Of a DNA stretch of 32,282 bases, positions 8,486 to 15,189 are shown piece by piece. Source of the stretch: Candidatus Muproteobacteria bacterium RBG_16_65_34 (lineage in GTDB: Bacteria > Pseudomonadota > Gammaproteobacteria > Acidiferrobacterales > Sulfurifustaceae). The notes below the pieces were generated by a model that made no database searches, was not told the origin of the DNA, and worked only from the letters and a program-made list of their open reading frames with translations. The stretch is from the NCBI GenBank assembly GCA_001785115.1, contig MFSU01000028.1, positions 1-32,282 of the forward strand, read 5' to 3'. The position numbers were made by a program, and so were the translations under genes. Numbering within the stretch: position 1 is the first letter of the stretch; each line of letters starts with the position of its first letter.

Positions 8486-8626
8486 CCCGAAATCGCGGAA
8501 CTCAAAAGAGAGTCGGCTTGACCCGGGGACCCAGGTGACCCAGCGCGTCATTTGCGCGTTCGGCTTGATGTCGAAATCGGCTTAACTTGTAGATTTTTCC
8601 GTTTGCAGGAGTAAACTTGAAATATT

Positions 8627-8640
8627 CGGGGATGTCCCCG
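8627..8640. other. Short hairpin CGGGGATGTCCCCG
   Basis: Six-base arms CGGGGA/TCCCCG with a two-base loop, in the 180-bp gap between the carbonic anhydrase and toxin-antitoxin genes. The surrounding gap also repeats TCGGCTTGA. I have seen similar GGGGACATCCCCG strings beside REP-associated transposases, but no transposase gene is present here. Confidence 0.5.
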
Positions 8641-8665
8641 TGTCACCGCAGCGAGTTTGTCGGCC

Positions 8666-8857
8666 ATGGATAAAAAACTCCTTATCAACGAAATCGAAAA
8701 GATTCCGGAACCGTTCATTGAGGAAATTTACGATTTTGTAAGTTACCTGAAGGCCCGGATCATCAGGGAAAAGTCGGAAACGGCGATCGCCAGCGAGTCG
8801 TCCCTGGGGAAGGATTGGCTCGATGCCAGGGAAGACAGTGCATGGCAAAATTTGTAA
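8666..8857 (+). CDS. DUF2281-like antitoxin
   Basis: A 63-residue acidic protein, MDKKLLINEIEKIPEPFIEE followed by IYDFVSYLKARI. This resembles small DUF2281-type antitoxins: an N-terminal helix pair that ends in YDFVSYLK, then a charged tail with DWL and AWQNL that would wrap the toxin. The ATG at 8666 is preferred over the TTG at 8657; neither has a strong ribosome site. Its end overlaps the start of the downstream PemK/MazF-like gene by 16 bases, the common arrangement for type II toxin-antitoxin operons. It would neutralise that toxin and repress the operon, by analogy. Confidence 0.8.
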   Translation: MDKKLLINEIEKIPEPFIEEIYDFVSYLKARIIREKSETAIASESSLGKDWLDAREDSAWQNL

Positions 8858-9177
8858 GGGGCGATGTTGTCGTTGTTCCTTTTCCGTTTTCCGACCTGAG
8901 TCAGTCCAAGCGACGCCCGGCGCTGGTGGTGGTCGAGTTGGCCGGCGATGACCTTATCCTGTGCCAGATCACCAGCCAACCCATCAAGGATTCCTACGCC
9001 CTCGCCCTCGACGACGCCGACTTTTCCGAGGGCGGCCTCAAGCAACCGAGCAACATTCGCCCCAACCGCCTGTTCACCGCTGACAGCCATATCGTTCTGT
9101 ACCGTACCGGGAAGCTCGGGGCGGATAAGTTCAATCAGGTGGTCGAAAAAATCATCGGGATTGTCCGCGGGAAATAG
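8842..9177 (+). CDS. PemK/MazF-family toxin (endoribonuclease)
   Basis: A 111-residue protein with the MazF/PemK fold signature: RGDVVVVPFPFSDLSQSKRR followed by PALVVV, then DLILCQITSQP and PSNIRPNRLFTADSHIV. Family members cleave mRNA and are held in check by the co-encoded antitoxin. The start at 8842 has AGGGAAG eight bases upstream, inside the antitoxin gene; the ORF track start at 8815 would lack the family alignment. No frameshift or stop is seen, so the toxin looks intact. It sits at the left edge of the accessory island. The presence of srkA (in E. coli an antagonist of MazEF killing) two genes away is probably chance. Confidence 0.88.
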   Translation: MAKFVRGDVVVVPFPFSDLSQSKRRPALVVVELAGDDLILCQITSQPIKDSYALALDDADFSEGGLKQPSNIRPNRLFTADSHIVLYRTGKLGADKFNQVVEKIIGIVRGK

Positions 9178-9500
9178 CGTCTATCGGGCGCTGCAAGACC
9201 CTCGCCGAAGCCCGGGCGCAAGGCCGAGGCCATCTGGGCATCGAGGTCTGACTCGCAAGCCTGACCCTCGTTTTCAGCGATGAGTTTCTAGGTCGCTGCG
9301 GCAACCGCCACGGCAGCACCACGCTCATCGCGGCGTGTGAACCTCGATAAGTGTTTGGTGCAGACACGTTGGTCTGACACCCCAAGATGAGAAACGAAGT
9401 CAGGTCACGAACCGCTTCGGCTGGCGCGCGTGCGACGCGGATGACGGAGTGCCTTCGTCAGGGGTTTTTGTTGCCCTTGACGAGCGGGGGCCTCATAAGT
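9178..9500. other. Gene-free stretch with coding remnants and inverted repeats
   Basis: No intact gene is supported. Two short open stretches look like decayed coding ends (TLAEARAQGRGHLGIEV-stop, and FLGRCGNRHGSTTLIAACEP soon followed by a stop). I cannot assign them. Inverted repeats are present: GCGATGAG/CTCATCGC at 9277/9324, GGTGCAGAC/GGTCTGACACC at 9357-9381, and a 10-bp stem TCGTCAGGGG/CCCTTGACGA at 9455-9483. The last lies just beyond the 3' end of the leftmost cassette gene and may be a degenerate attC stem or a terminator without a clear T tract. Confidence 0.4.
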
Positions 9501-9507
9501 GTTATGC

Positions 9508-10152
9508 CTAGTCCACCCCAATTGGTAGTTTGTAGTTTGCGTTAATTCCAGCAATTCGACGCTTCATCTCTTTAATGCTAAGTGTAGCTGATTCATATTC
9601 CAGTCGATCCGCCCACATTTTCCACAGTCTGAGTAGATTGCTGTGATTAATAGTTGTTGATGACTGCATTTCGATATGCCATGGCAAAATCAATTCTGCG
9701 CATTGGCAATAAGCGCTTCCGGAACCGGAATAACCTACGGATTCGTCCGCGACTCCAGAAACAAAATATAAAGAATACTTTTCAAGCGCATTGATAAATG
9801 GAATTAGTACATCGTAGTGTTCCGCGAGTCGCTCACATTCATTTACACGTTGCTCTTCAGGTAAGTTGACGTGAATTTTGATTGAGTCGTGGGACCTCTC
9901 GTATTCAATAGAATCGAATATGGCCAACCCCTCATCTTCAGCAATCTTCAGCAGTTGGCTGTGTAACGGTATAATTTCCTGAGCAAAGAATTCACTCTGT
10001 TCGACCGCAAGTCGCAATGCATCTCGCTGGGAAGTTATTTTGATATTCTTTTTGGCAACACGGATTTGGATAAGAACAAACATCCCTACTAAGACAAGCA
10101 AAGGTCCTGAAGCAAAATATATAAGCTCAAGAATTTGGCGTATATCATTCAT
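9508..10152 (-). CDS. Cassette-borne membrane-anchored protein of unknown function
   Basis: A 214-residue protein I do not recognise beyond its shape. One N-terminal transmembrane helix (IYFASGPLLVLVGMFVLIQI, about residues 11-30) is followed by a basic segment RVAKKNIKITSQRDALRLAV and a long, mostly helical cytoplasmic part ending in WADRLEYESATLSIKEMKRR. The layout resembles DUF4760-like single-pass proteins, often found near defence genes or in integron cassettes, but this is weak. GGAG six bases before the ATG is a good ribosome site. The stop TAG is immediately followed by GCATAAC. Codon use is far more AT-rich than the neighbours, which supports transfer. Confidence 0.7.
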   Translation of the reverse strand: MNDIRQILELIYFASGPLLVLVGMFVLIQIRVAKKNIKITSQRDALRLAVEQSEFFAQEIIPLHSQLLKIAEDEGLAIFDSIEYERSHDSIKIHVNLPEEQRVNECERLAEHYDVLIPFINALEKYSLYFVSGVADESVGYSGSGSAYCQCAELILPWHIEMQSSTTINHSNLLRLWKMWADRLEYESATLSIKEMKRRIAGINANYKLPIGVD

Positions 10153-10164
10153 TATTTACTCCGG

Positions 10165-10231
10165 GCATAACGTTCCGGTTCAGGCGCGGCGGCGCGTCAG
10201 CGACGACGTCGCCTGGAACCGGGGGTTAGGC
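10165..10231 (-). other. attC recombination site
   Basis: On the minus strand the 67-bp site runs from GCCTAAC (R'') to GTTATGC (R'). The inner arms CCGGTTCCAGGCG and CGCCTGAACCGG pair except for one extra base, the extrahelical base expected of attC bottom strands. A variable GC-rich tip lies between them. R'' supplies the stop codon TAA of the upstream cassette gene (10226-10726). Confidence 0.85.
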
Positions 10232-10726
10232 ATCTTCTGTACCGGGGTATGGGATGCCAAGATCGTTAGCAATGATTTCAAACCCACGCTCATTCTTGTA
10301 TTTCTCCATATCTTTCCCTTTCGTCAAAACCCTCTCCCAGCCCGACACAGCCTTCTGATGGTTTTCTTGGATGAATTTGACGGGAAGCGTGTAGAACTCC
10401 GGTTCAGCAAAACCTTCACGAATTGGTTTTTTCTTGTAGTAATAACCGTTATTCAAGAAAACAACAATGACGTAATCGAAAGCCGAGAACGATTTTTCTT
10501 TAACGGGAAAAGCACGGTCACTATCAGTTTGGTACCGGCTTTTAACTTGCACTCGAATTTGCTCTGCACTCTTTCTGGGGTCTGGATGTATACAGATAAG
10601 ATCATAGCCTTCATTGTTCGGTGGAGCCTTGTACGCAAGGATATTGCGACGCATAAGATGACCAATGACAAGGTGCTCGGCACCAAGCGAGACAACAGGG
10701 TATCGGCGTGCGTCTTTGTTTCCCAT
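10226..10726 (-). CDS. Cassette-borne PD-(D/E)XK-like protein of unknown function
   Basis: A 166-residue protein. The segment NNEGYDLICIHPDP...IRVQVKSRYQ places D42 before a Q60-V-K62 motif, the layout of PD-(D/E)XK nuclease-fold proteins that use Gln at the second position. The N-terminal helix GAEHLVIGHLMRRNI resembles the helix preceding this core in intron-associated and restriction-like members of the fold. The C-terminus (GWERVLTKGKDMEKY, then ERGFEIIANDLGIP) is not recognised. Nuclease activity is an inference from the motif. The stop codon lies inside the attC core (GCCTAAC), so the gene and site form a compact cassette. AT-rich composition marks it as foreign. Confidence 0.72.
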   Translation of the reverse strand: MGNKDARRYPVVSLGAEHLVIGHLMRRNILAYKAPPNNEGYDLICIHPDPRKSAEQIRVQVKSRYQTDSDRAFPVKEKSFSAFDYVIVVFLNNGYYYKKKPIREGFAEPEFYTLPVKFIQENHQKAVSGWERVLTKGKDMEKYKNERGFEIIANDLGIPYPGTEDA

Positions 10727-10742
10727 GCGATATCTTTAAGAT

Positions 10743-10749
10743 GCCTAAC
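10743..10749 (-). other. Cassette junction GTTAGGC
   Basis: On the minus strand GTTAGGC stands 17 bases before the start codon of the 166-residue cassette gene, the expected position of the R' half-site left by the preceding attC or attI. No partner R'' site or attC stem is found within 150 bp to the right, so the array may have entered a secondary site or lost its neighbour. Confidence 0.5.
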
Positions 10750-10784
10750 TTATTAGACCGCGTAGAAACTCATGGAAACCGTTG

Positions 10785-10814
10785 CCAGATATAGCACCAG
10801 GTTTCTATATCTGG
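10785..10814. repeat. Perfect 10-bp inverted repeat CCAGATATAG/CTATATCTGG
   Basis: CCAGATATAG at 10785-10794 and CTATATCTGG at 10805-10814 with a 10-base loop. GGTTTC/GAAACC pairs overlap it. It lies between the cassette junction and the decayed gene at 10838-11204. Confidence 0.7.
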
Positions 10815-10837
10815 AAACCAGATTCCACATATGTAAC

Positions 10838-11204
10838 CCTCGTCGCTTCACGATGCGGTAGCCAAGCCCGAGGGCGCGCACCCTTTCGTGAGGCAGCCGC
10901 CAGAGCTTTTCCGCGGGCGACCACTGCCCGCCGCAGCCGTGCGAACTTTCTCGCGCAGCTCGCGCTCGCGATAGAAGACGCGGACGCCGACCGTGCGCGG
11001 AGTTTTTTGGCGCCGGTACTTCCTCGACGGCGGGCTCGGGCGGCGGACTTGAGCTCGTTTCCTCGACGATCAGCTCGACGGTCTTGTAGCGCTTCTTCGC
11101 CTCGGTATCGCAGCGGTAACGGACGCACCGAGTCGCGAGCCGTAGGGTTGCAGCAGTCGCTGCGTGCCCTTCTGACCCGGACGGCGGACGGCCAAGTCGT
11201 GCAT
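10838..11204 (-). pseudogene. Frameshifted conserved hypothetical gene (MHDLxVRRPGQKGT family)
   Basis: On the minus strand the piece starts MHDLAVRRPGQKGTQRLLQP and reads to YGSRL. It then shifts frame to CVRYRCDTEAKKRYKTVELI-VEE, shifts again for VGVRVFYRERELREKVRTAA, returns for GGQWSPAEKLWRLPHERVRA-LGL, and shifts once more for GYRIVKRRG. Put together this is a small conserved hypothetical protein that I recall from many environmental proteobacterial genomes, often near mobile elements. Its function is unknown. At least three frameshifts make it a pseudogene. The 10750-11622 gap contains no intact gene. Confidence 0.75.
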
Positions 11205-11522
11205 GACGCTCCCTCGCTTGTTGTTGTTCGCTCGGCGCGTGTCAGCTTACGCCTGGGGGCCGGATTTCGGCAAGCTTGAGGGTCGTGCCGCCGGCGCCTC
11301 GTAGGCGAGCAGGACACCGAGGGCGGCCGAAGCGGGAGTGAGGTTTTGTTTTTCCGGTCCCCGTAGCGCACGCCGAGTATCGCAGCCCCACCGGGAGCAT
11401 TTAAGCGAGTATTGATCGAGCCCGAGGCGCGTTGTTGAGCGCCCGGCGAGTTACGCAGCGCCCGATGGGGCGAGAAACGCAGGACACCGCGCTGAAAGCG
11501 CGGCGCGCGCTCCGGGGCGGAT

Positions 11523-11588
11523 TTCTTTTGGTGACTTTTCTTTCGGCCGAACAAAGAAAAGTCGCCTGCCGCGGGTCAGCCACCCGCA
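11523..11588 (-). repeat. Dispersed palindromic repeat (TTTTCTTT / AAAGAAAA type), copy 1
   Basis: The core stem pairs GGTGACTTTTCTTT with AAAGAAAAGTCGCC (11530-11566). The flank reads TTGCGGGTGGCTGACCCGCG on the minus strand. The same flank and palindrome recur in inverted orientation at 32219-32282. The frame across it reads GRKKSHQKKS, a phrase common in spurious ORFs of many proteobacterial genomes. The repeat may extend further left, to about 11230, but I have no second copy in the window to check this. Confidence 0.8.
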
Positions 11589-11622
11589 ATTACAAAGCGC
11601 GGCCGCGGGCCGCCCGAAAAAC

Positions 11623-12462
11623 TTATCCTCCTTTCCGCAACGCCGCGATCACCGACTTCGTCTCCGGCCGCACGCCGTGCCAGACGAGATACGACTCGGC
11701 GGCCTGCTCGACGAGCATCCCGAGGCCGTCGGCGATGCGCTCCGCGCCGTGGAGCGCGGCCCAGTCCATGAACGGCGTGGCCTTGTCGCCGTACATCATG
11801 TCATAGGCGAGCGCGTGGTTGGCGAAGAGGTTTTCGGGCAGCGGCGGGACCTCGCCCTTCAGGCTCGCCGCGGTGCCGTTGATGACGATATCGAAGCGCT
11901 TGCCTTTGAGCTCGTTGAAGCCGCAGGCCTCGATCCTGCCGAAGTGCGCGAACTCCTCGGCCAGTTCCTTGCCCTTAGACACCGTGCGGTTGGCGATTAC
12001 GAGCAGCGCCGGGTGGTGTTTGAGAAGCGGCGCGAGCACGCCGCGCACCGCCCCGCCGGCGCCGAGCACGAGCACCTTCTTGTCCTTGATCGCGACTTCC
12101 AGATTCTTGGTGAGGTCGTGCACCAGCCCGGCGCCGTCGGTGTTGTCGCCGAAGACCGTGCCGTCGGGCTCGAAGCGGATGGTGTTGACTGCGCCGGCGA
12201 GCTTGGCGCGGTCGCTCAGGTGATCGGCGAGCCGGAAAGCGTCGAGCTTGAACGGCACGGTGACGTTCAAACCGCGCCCGCCCGCGGCGCGGAACTGCGC
12301 GAGGGCCTGGGCAAATCCGCCCGGATCGACCTCGATCGCGGTGTATTCGATGCGGTGCTTGAACTGATGGGCGAAGAGCGTGTGGATGCGCGGCGACTTG
12401 CTGTGGGCCACCGGGCTGCCCATCACGGCGAACTGAAGCGACGCAGATTCGATATCGGCCAT
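11623..12462 (-). CDS. aroE: Shikimate dehydrogenase
   Basis: A 279-residue NADP-dependent enzyme reducing 3-dehydroshikimate to shikimate in aromatic amino acid biosynthesis. The N-terminal substrate domain reads FAVMGSPVAHSKSPRIHTLF. Catalytic residues are K72 (NVTVPFK) and D106 (GDNTDG). The dinucleotide fold follows with LVLGAGGAVRGVLAPL and NRTVSKG (NRTxxK for NADP). The C-terminus has DMMYGDKATPF and GLGMLVEQAAESYLVWHG. Length is typical. The gene lies 46 bp downstream of an alpha/beta hydrolase on the same strand and may be co-transcribed with it. Confidence 0.96.
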   Translation of the reverse strand: MADIESASLQFAVMGSPVAHSKSPRIHTLFAHQFKHRIEYTAIEVDPGGFAQALAQFRAAGGRGLNVTVPFKLDAFRLADHLSDRAKLAGAVNTIRFEPDGTVFGDNTDGAGLVHDLTKNLEVAIKDKKVLVLGAGGAVRGVLAPLLKHHPALLVIANRTVSKGKELAEEFAHFGRIEACGFNELKGKRFDIVINGTAASLKGEVPPLPENLFANHALAYDMMYGDKATPFMDWAALHGAERIADGLGMLVEQAAESYLVWHGVRPETKSVIAALRKGG

Positions 12463-12508
12463 GACGTAATCTTACGCGGAGTCCCGGGCCGGTGAGAACA
12501 GCGCCATT

Positions 12509-13192
12509 TCAGGCGTGCGGCCGATGGGGCGCGAGGTGCGCGAGAACGATATCGTACAGCTCGTTCAGCCGCCGATGGAAGAAGTGTCCCGCGCCGGGAA
12601 GGCTCACAAGCTGCGGCGCGGGTTGGAGCCCCTGCGCCCACTCCCGCACCGCAGGCGCGGGCACCACCTCGTCGGCCGCGCCCTGGACGATGAGCGCCGG
12701 CGCACGCGGCGCAAGCGCGGCAAAATCGTAAAGCGGCACGGGCGGCGCGACCAGCACGAGCCGCGCGACCGGGAAGCGCGCCGCCGCGCGCAGCGCCACG
12801 TACGCCCCGAAGGAAAACCCGGCGAGCCAGAGTTCGTCCCGCGGACGTCGTGCGCGCACCCATTCGAGCACGGCGAGGAGATCTTCGGTCTCGCCGACCC
12901 CGAGATCGTACGCGCCTTCGCTTTTTCCGACGCCGCGGAAATTGAAGCGCAGCGTGCGCGCCCCAAGCGCGCCGAACGCGCGCGCGAGCGTGTGCACCAC
13001 CTTGTTGTGCAGGGTGCCGCCGTGCAGCGAGTGCGGGTGGCAGATCACCGCGGTCGCCGCGCCCGCCCGGTCTTCCTCCCTGCCTGTGCGATGCACGCAG
13101 ACAGGCGGGCACGCCGTGAGCGCCTCGAGCCTACCGGCCGGGCCGGCCAGGCTCACGGCGGCATCGCAGGGAAAATCCTCGTGGCCGGTCAT
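12509..13192 (-). CDS. Alpha/beta hydrolase (COG2945-like)
   Basis: A 227-residue serine hydrolase of the small alpha/beta family. Visible are the oxyanion segment CHPHSLHGGTLHNKVVHTLA, the strand/turn TLRFNFRGVGKSEGAYD, the nucleophile elbow GFSFG, the acid region VQGAADEVVPA and the catalytic His in GAGHFFH. Substrate is unknown. About a dozen residues (CPPVCVHRTGREED) between the first strand and CHPHS look like an in-frame insertion: the DNA there (TGCCTGTGCG-atgca-CGCAGACAGGCG, 13081-13107) can fold on itself. The start codon abuts the end of the repeat element at 13194, whose terminal AGGAT serves as the ribosome site. Confidence 0.88.
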   Translation of the reverse strand: MTGHEDFPCDAAVSLAGPAGRLEALTACPPVCVHRTGREEDRAGAATAVICHPHSLHGGTLHNKVVHTLARAFGALGARTLRFNFRGVGKSEGAYDLGVGETEDLLAVLEWVRARRPRDELWLAGFSFGAYVALRAAARFPVARLVLVAPPVPLYDFAALAPRAPALIVQGAADEVVPAPAVREWAQGLQPAPQLVSLPGAGHFFHRRLNELYDIVLAHLAPHRPHA

Positions 13193-13193
13193 G

Positions 13194-13349
13194 ATCCTAA
13201 AAATGGCGATTGCATCCGCAGATTACGCAGATTTCCGCAGATTTTAAGAATGGGATTGACGCTCCTTACTCTCGCCCGGGTGCGCCAGGCAGTCATTCGA
13301 ACCAAATGATTCATCTGCGAAATCTGCGGACAACTGCTTTTTCCAGGAT
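13194..13349. repeat. CGCAGATT-type palindromic element with terminal inverted repeats, copy 1
   Basis: Starts ATCCTAAAAATGGCGATTGC, then CGCAGATTA/CGCAGATTTC units. The right side has TCTGCGAAATCTGCGG and ends CTGCTTTTTCCAGGAT, so the ends are inverted repeats. The whole element aligns with 17523-17681, including a non-repetitive centre with GGTGCGyCAGGCAGTCATTC. It lies between the hydrolase start and the exchanger gene. Confidence 0.9.
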
Positions 13350-13383
13350 GATCCACCCATTGCCGGGGACGCGGCCGCCGCGG

Positions 13384-14397
13384 CTAAGCGAGCACGATGG
13401 CGAGATAGGCCAGATAGCAGAGCCCGTTCACGACCATGTGATAGGGCTTGAGCGCGCCGCGGCGCAACTGAACGAGCAGATAGGCGCTCGCGGCGAGCGT
13501 GAGCACCAGGCCCGCGATGACCTCCGGCCGCGGCTCCCAGGGGGTGAGCAGGATGCCGAGCGCCGGCAGGAGCGAGCCCTGGAACACCATCGCGCCCGTG
13601 ACATTGCCGAAGGCGAGCGTATCGCGCCCGCGGCGTATCCACAGGATGCTGTTCACCTTCTCGGGCAGCTCCGTCGCCACCGGGACAATGAGGAGCGCGA
13701 GCGTAAGCGCCGAGATGCCGAGCAGAAGCGAGAGCTCCTCCACGCCTTGCACGAAGCCGTGCGCGCCGGCGATGATCAGGGCCAGACCGGTCCCGAGCTG
13801 CGCCAGCACCACGAACATATTCTCGCGCAACCCGAAGCGCCCGAGGAGGTGCGTGAGATACAGCGGATTGTCCGCCGCCGTGGCGTGGCCGTCGGCCACG
13901 AGCCGCGCGGAGGCACGGATGGTGAGCATCAGATACACGAAATACAGCACGACCAGCGTGAGCGCGATCACGCCGCGCGCGAGCGCGAGCTCGTGCGGTA
14001 TGAATATCGCGACCGTGCCGAGCGCGAACGCCGCCAGGAACCAGGAAAGATCGCGCTTGAGCCCGCTGCGCTCCGGGTGAAAATGCCCGCTCCACCCGCG
14101 CTTGTGCGCGGCGAACGCGGCCATGAGAAACAGGGTGAGGGTCGAGAGCATGAGCGGCGCGCCGAGGATCGCGCCCACGCCGACCTCCTCGCGCACCTGC
14201 TGGGTCGCCGCGCTGGAGAGGACCGCAACGATCGGCACCATGGTTTCGGGCAGCGCCGTGCCCACGGCGGCGAAGATGGAGCCGGTAACGCCTTCGGAAA
14301 TTTTGAGACGCTGGCCCATGTGCTCCAGGGCGTTGGTGAAGGTTTCGGCCCCGACGAGAATAATGAGCAGGGCGATCAGGAGAAGGATGAGGGTCAT
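13384..14397 (-). CDS. Sodium/calcium exchanger-family membrane protein
   Basis: A 337-residue integral membrane protein with about ten hydrophobic helices, of the Ca2+:cation antiporter family (PF01699). The two inverted alpha repeats are visible: ISEGVTGSIFAAVGTALPET near residue 45, and VATELPEKVNSILWIRRGRD followed by NVTGAMVFQGSLLPA near residue 250. Conserved Glu residues in ALPET and TELPE are the expected cation ligands. This type resembles YrbG. The transported ions are inferred from family. No clear ribosome site precedes the ATG at 14397; a heptamer repeat begins about 30 bases upstream of the gene. Confidence 0.9.
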   Translation of the reverse strand: MTLILLLIALLIILVGAETFTNALEHMGQRLKISEGVTGSIFAAVGTALPETMVPIVAVLSSAATQQVREEVGVGAILGAPLMLSTLTLFLMAAFAAHKRGWSGHFHPERSGLKRDLSWFLAAFALGTVAIFIPHELALARGVIALTLVVLYFVYLMLTIRASARLVADGHATAADNPLYLTHLLGRFGLRENMFVVLAQLGTGLALIIAGAHGFVQGVEELSLLLGISALTLALLIVPVATELPEKVNSILWIRRGRDTLAFGNVTGAMVFQGSLLPALGILLTPWEPRPEVIAGLVLTLAASAYLLVQLRRGALKPYHMVVNGLCYLAYLAIVLA

Positions 14398-14406
14398 ATT
14401 TAGGCA

Positions 14407-14477
14407 GTTTCGAGTGTCAAGTTTCGAGTTGCGAGTTTAACTGCTCGGAAAAATCTTTCTTGCTACTTGCTACTTTT
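14407..14477. repeat. Heptamer arrays (GTTTCGA and CTTGCTA)
   Basis: GTTTCGA GTGTCAA GTTTCGA GTTGCGA in exact 7-nt register, then after about 20 bases CTTGCTA CTTGCTA CTTTT. The second array overlaps the stop codon of the glutathione S-transferase gene (14470-14472), and its last codons are written in repeat sequence. Confidence 0.8.
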
Positions 14478-15168
14478 GCGGCGGGCGGGTTTCGATGAGC
14501 GAGGGACGCGCGCTGATGCCGGCGAGCCAGCGCGCCAGGCGCGGATGGCGCGCGCGCCAGTCGTGGGGGTAGCGGAAATCGATGTACTCGAGCGCCACGC
14601 CGAGCGCGAGATCCGCCACGCTGAGGCGCTCCGGTACGAGCCAGGGTCCGTCCTTGAGCCGCCGCTCGGCATAGTCCAGGGCACGCGCGATCTTTTCTTC
14701 CTGGCGCGCGATCTCCGGCGCCGACTGCTGCGCCGCGGGCCGGCGTGTCTCCATGACGCGCGCGACGGTGGCATCGAGAATGCCGTCCGCCAGCGCCTCC
14801 CAACGCAACATCTCCCAGCGCGCCGCGCCGGATGCAGCGAGCAGCGGCGGGGACGCGAGCGTATCGAGATACTCGACGATCACCGGCGAATCGAACAACG
14901 TGTCGCCGATGGGATCGAGGAGAGGGCCGCGCGCCGAGACGGAAGCCCTACGCGCTTCGCTCGTTCGTCCTGTCATTTGATGAGGCGCGTCTGCGGTTTC
15001 GCCGTCGAGTGCGAGCACCGGCACCTTGCCGAGCGGATTGAGCGCCGGCACCGGGCTCCCCGGATCGCCGGGTCCGGCGACGACGAACTCGACCGGGAGG
15101 TTCTTCTCCCTGATGAGCACGCGCACCTTGCGCACGTAGGGCGATGTCAACGAGCCGTAAAGTTTCAT
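14470..15168 (-). CDS. Glutathione S-transferase family protein with an internal insertion
   Basis: A 232-residue protein. The thioredoxin-like domain begins MKLYGSLTSPYVRKVRVLIR and ends SPVIVEYLD; the helical domain includes EKIARALDYAERRLKDGPWL and LSVADLALGVALEYIDFRYP. The usual SxxV SNAIL/TRAIL region is present (FDSPVIVEYLD). Between PVLALDG and DTLFDSP about 30 extra residues (ETADAPHQMTGRTSEARRAS and onward) interrupt a turn that is normally two or three residues long. This raises length above the usual ~200. The insert is rich in Arg/Ser/Ala and reads like a repeat translated in frame. A glutathione-dependent role is likely but the substrate is unknown. Confidence 0.9.
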   Translation of the reverse strand: MKLYGSLTSPYVRKVRVLIREKNLPVEFVVAGPGDPGSPVPALNPLGKVPVLALDGETADAPHQMTGRTSEARRASVSARGPLLDPIGDTLFDSPVIVEYLDTLASPPLLAASGAARWEMLRWEALADGILDATVARVMETRRPAAQQSAPEIARQEEKIARALDYAERRLKDGPWLVPERLSVADLALGVALEYIDFRYPHDWRARHPRLARWLAGISARPSLIETRPPQK

Positions 15169-15189
15169 GACGATACCCGAAATATTTTT

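Larger units (their letters stand above)
9501..10749 (-). mobile_element. Two-cassette integron array without visible integrase (CALIN-like)
   Basis: Two minus-strand ORFs, visibly AT-richer than the surroundings, are separated by a well-formed attC site. The block is bounded on the right by GTTAGGC (minus strand, 10749-10743), as at a cassette junction. On the left it is bounded by GCATAAC (minus strand, 9507-9501) directly after the stop codon. Each gene is short, promoterless and packed against the recombination sites, as in cassettes. No intI gene occurs in the window, so this fits a cluster of attC sites lacking an integrase. The leftmost attC is incomplete, which suggests an eroded edge. 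Confidence 0.75.

Noticed and set aside
9152-9385. 77-residue minus-strand ORF
   Set aside because: Arg/Pro-rich, no recognisable domain, overlaps inverted repeats and the toxin 3' end.
10805-11554. 249-residue minus-strand ORF MFGRKKSHQKKS...
   Set aside because: It runs through the dispersed repeat and the frameshifted pseudogene. The opening phrase is a known type of spurious ORF over this repeat.
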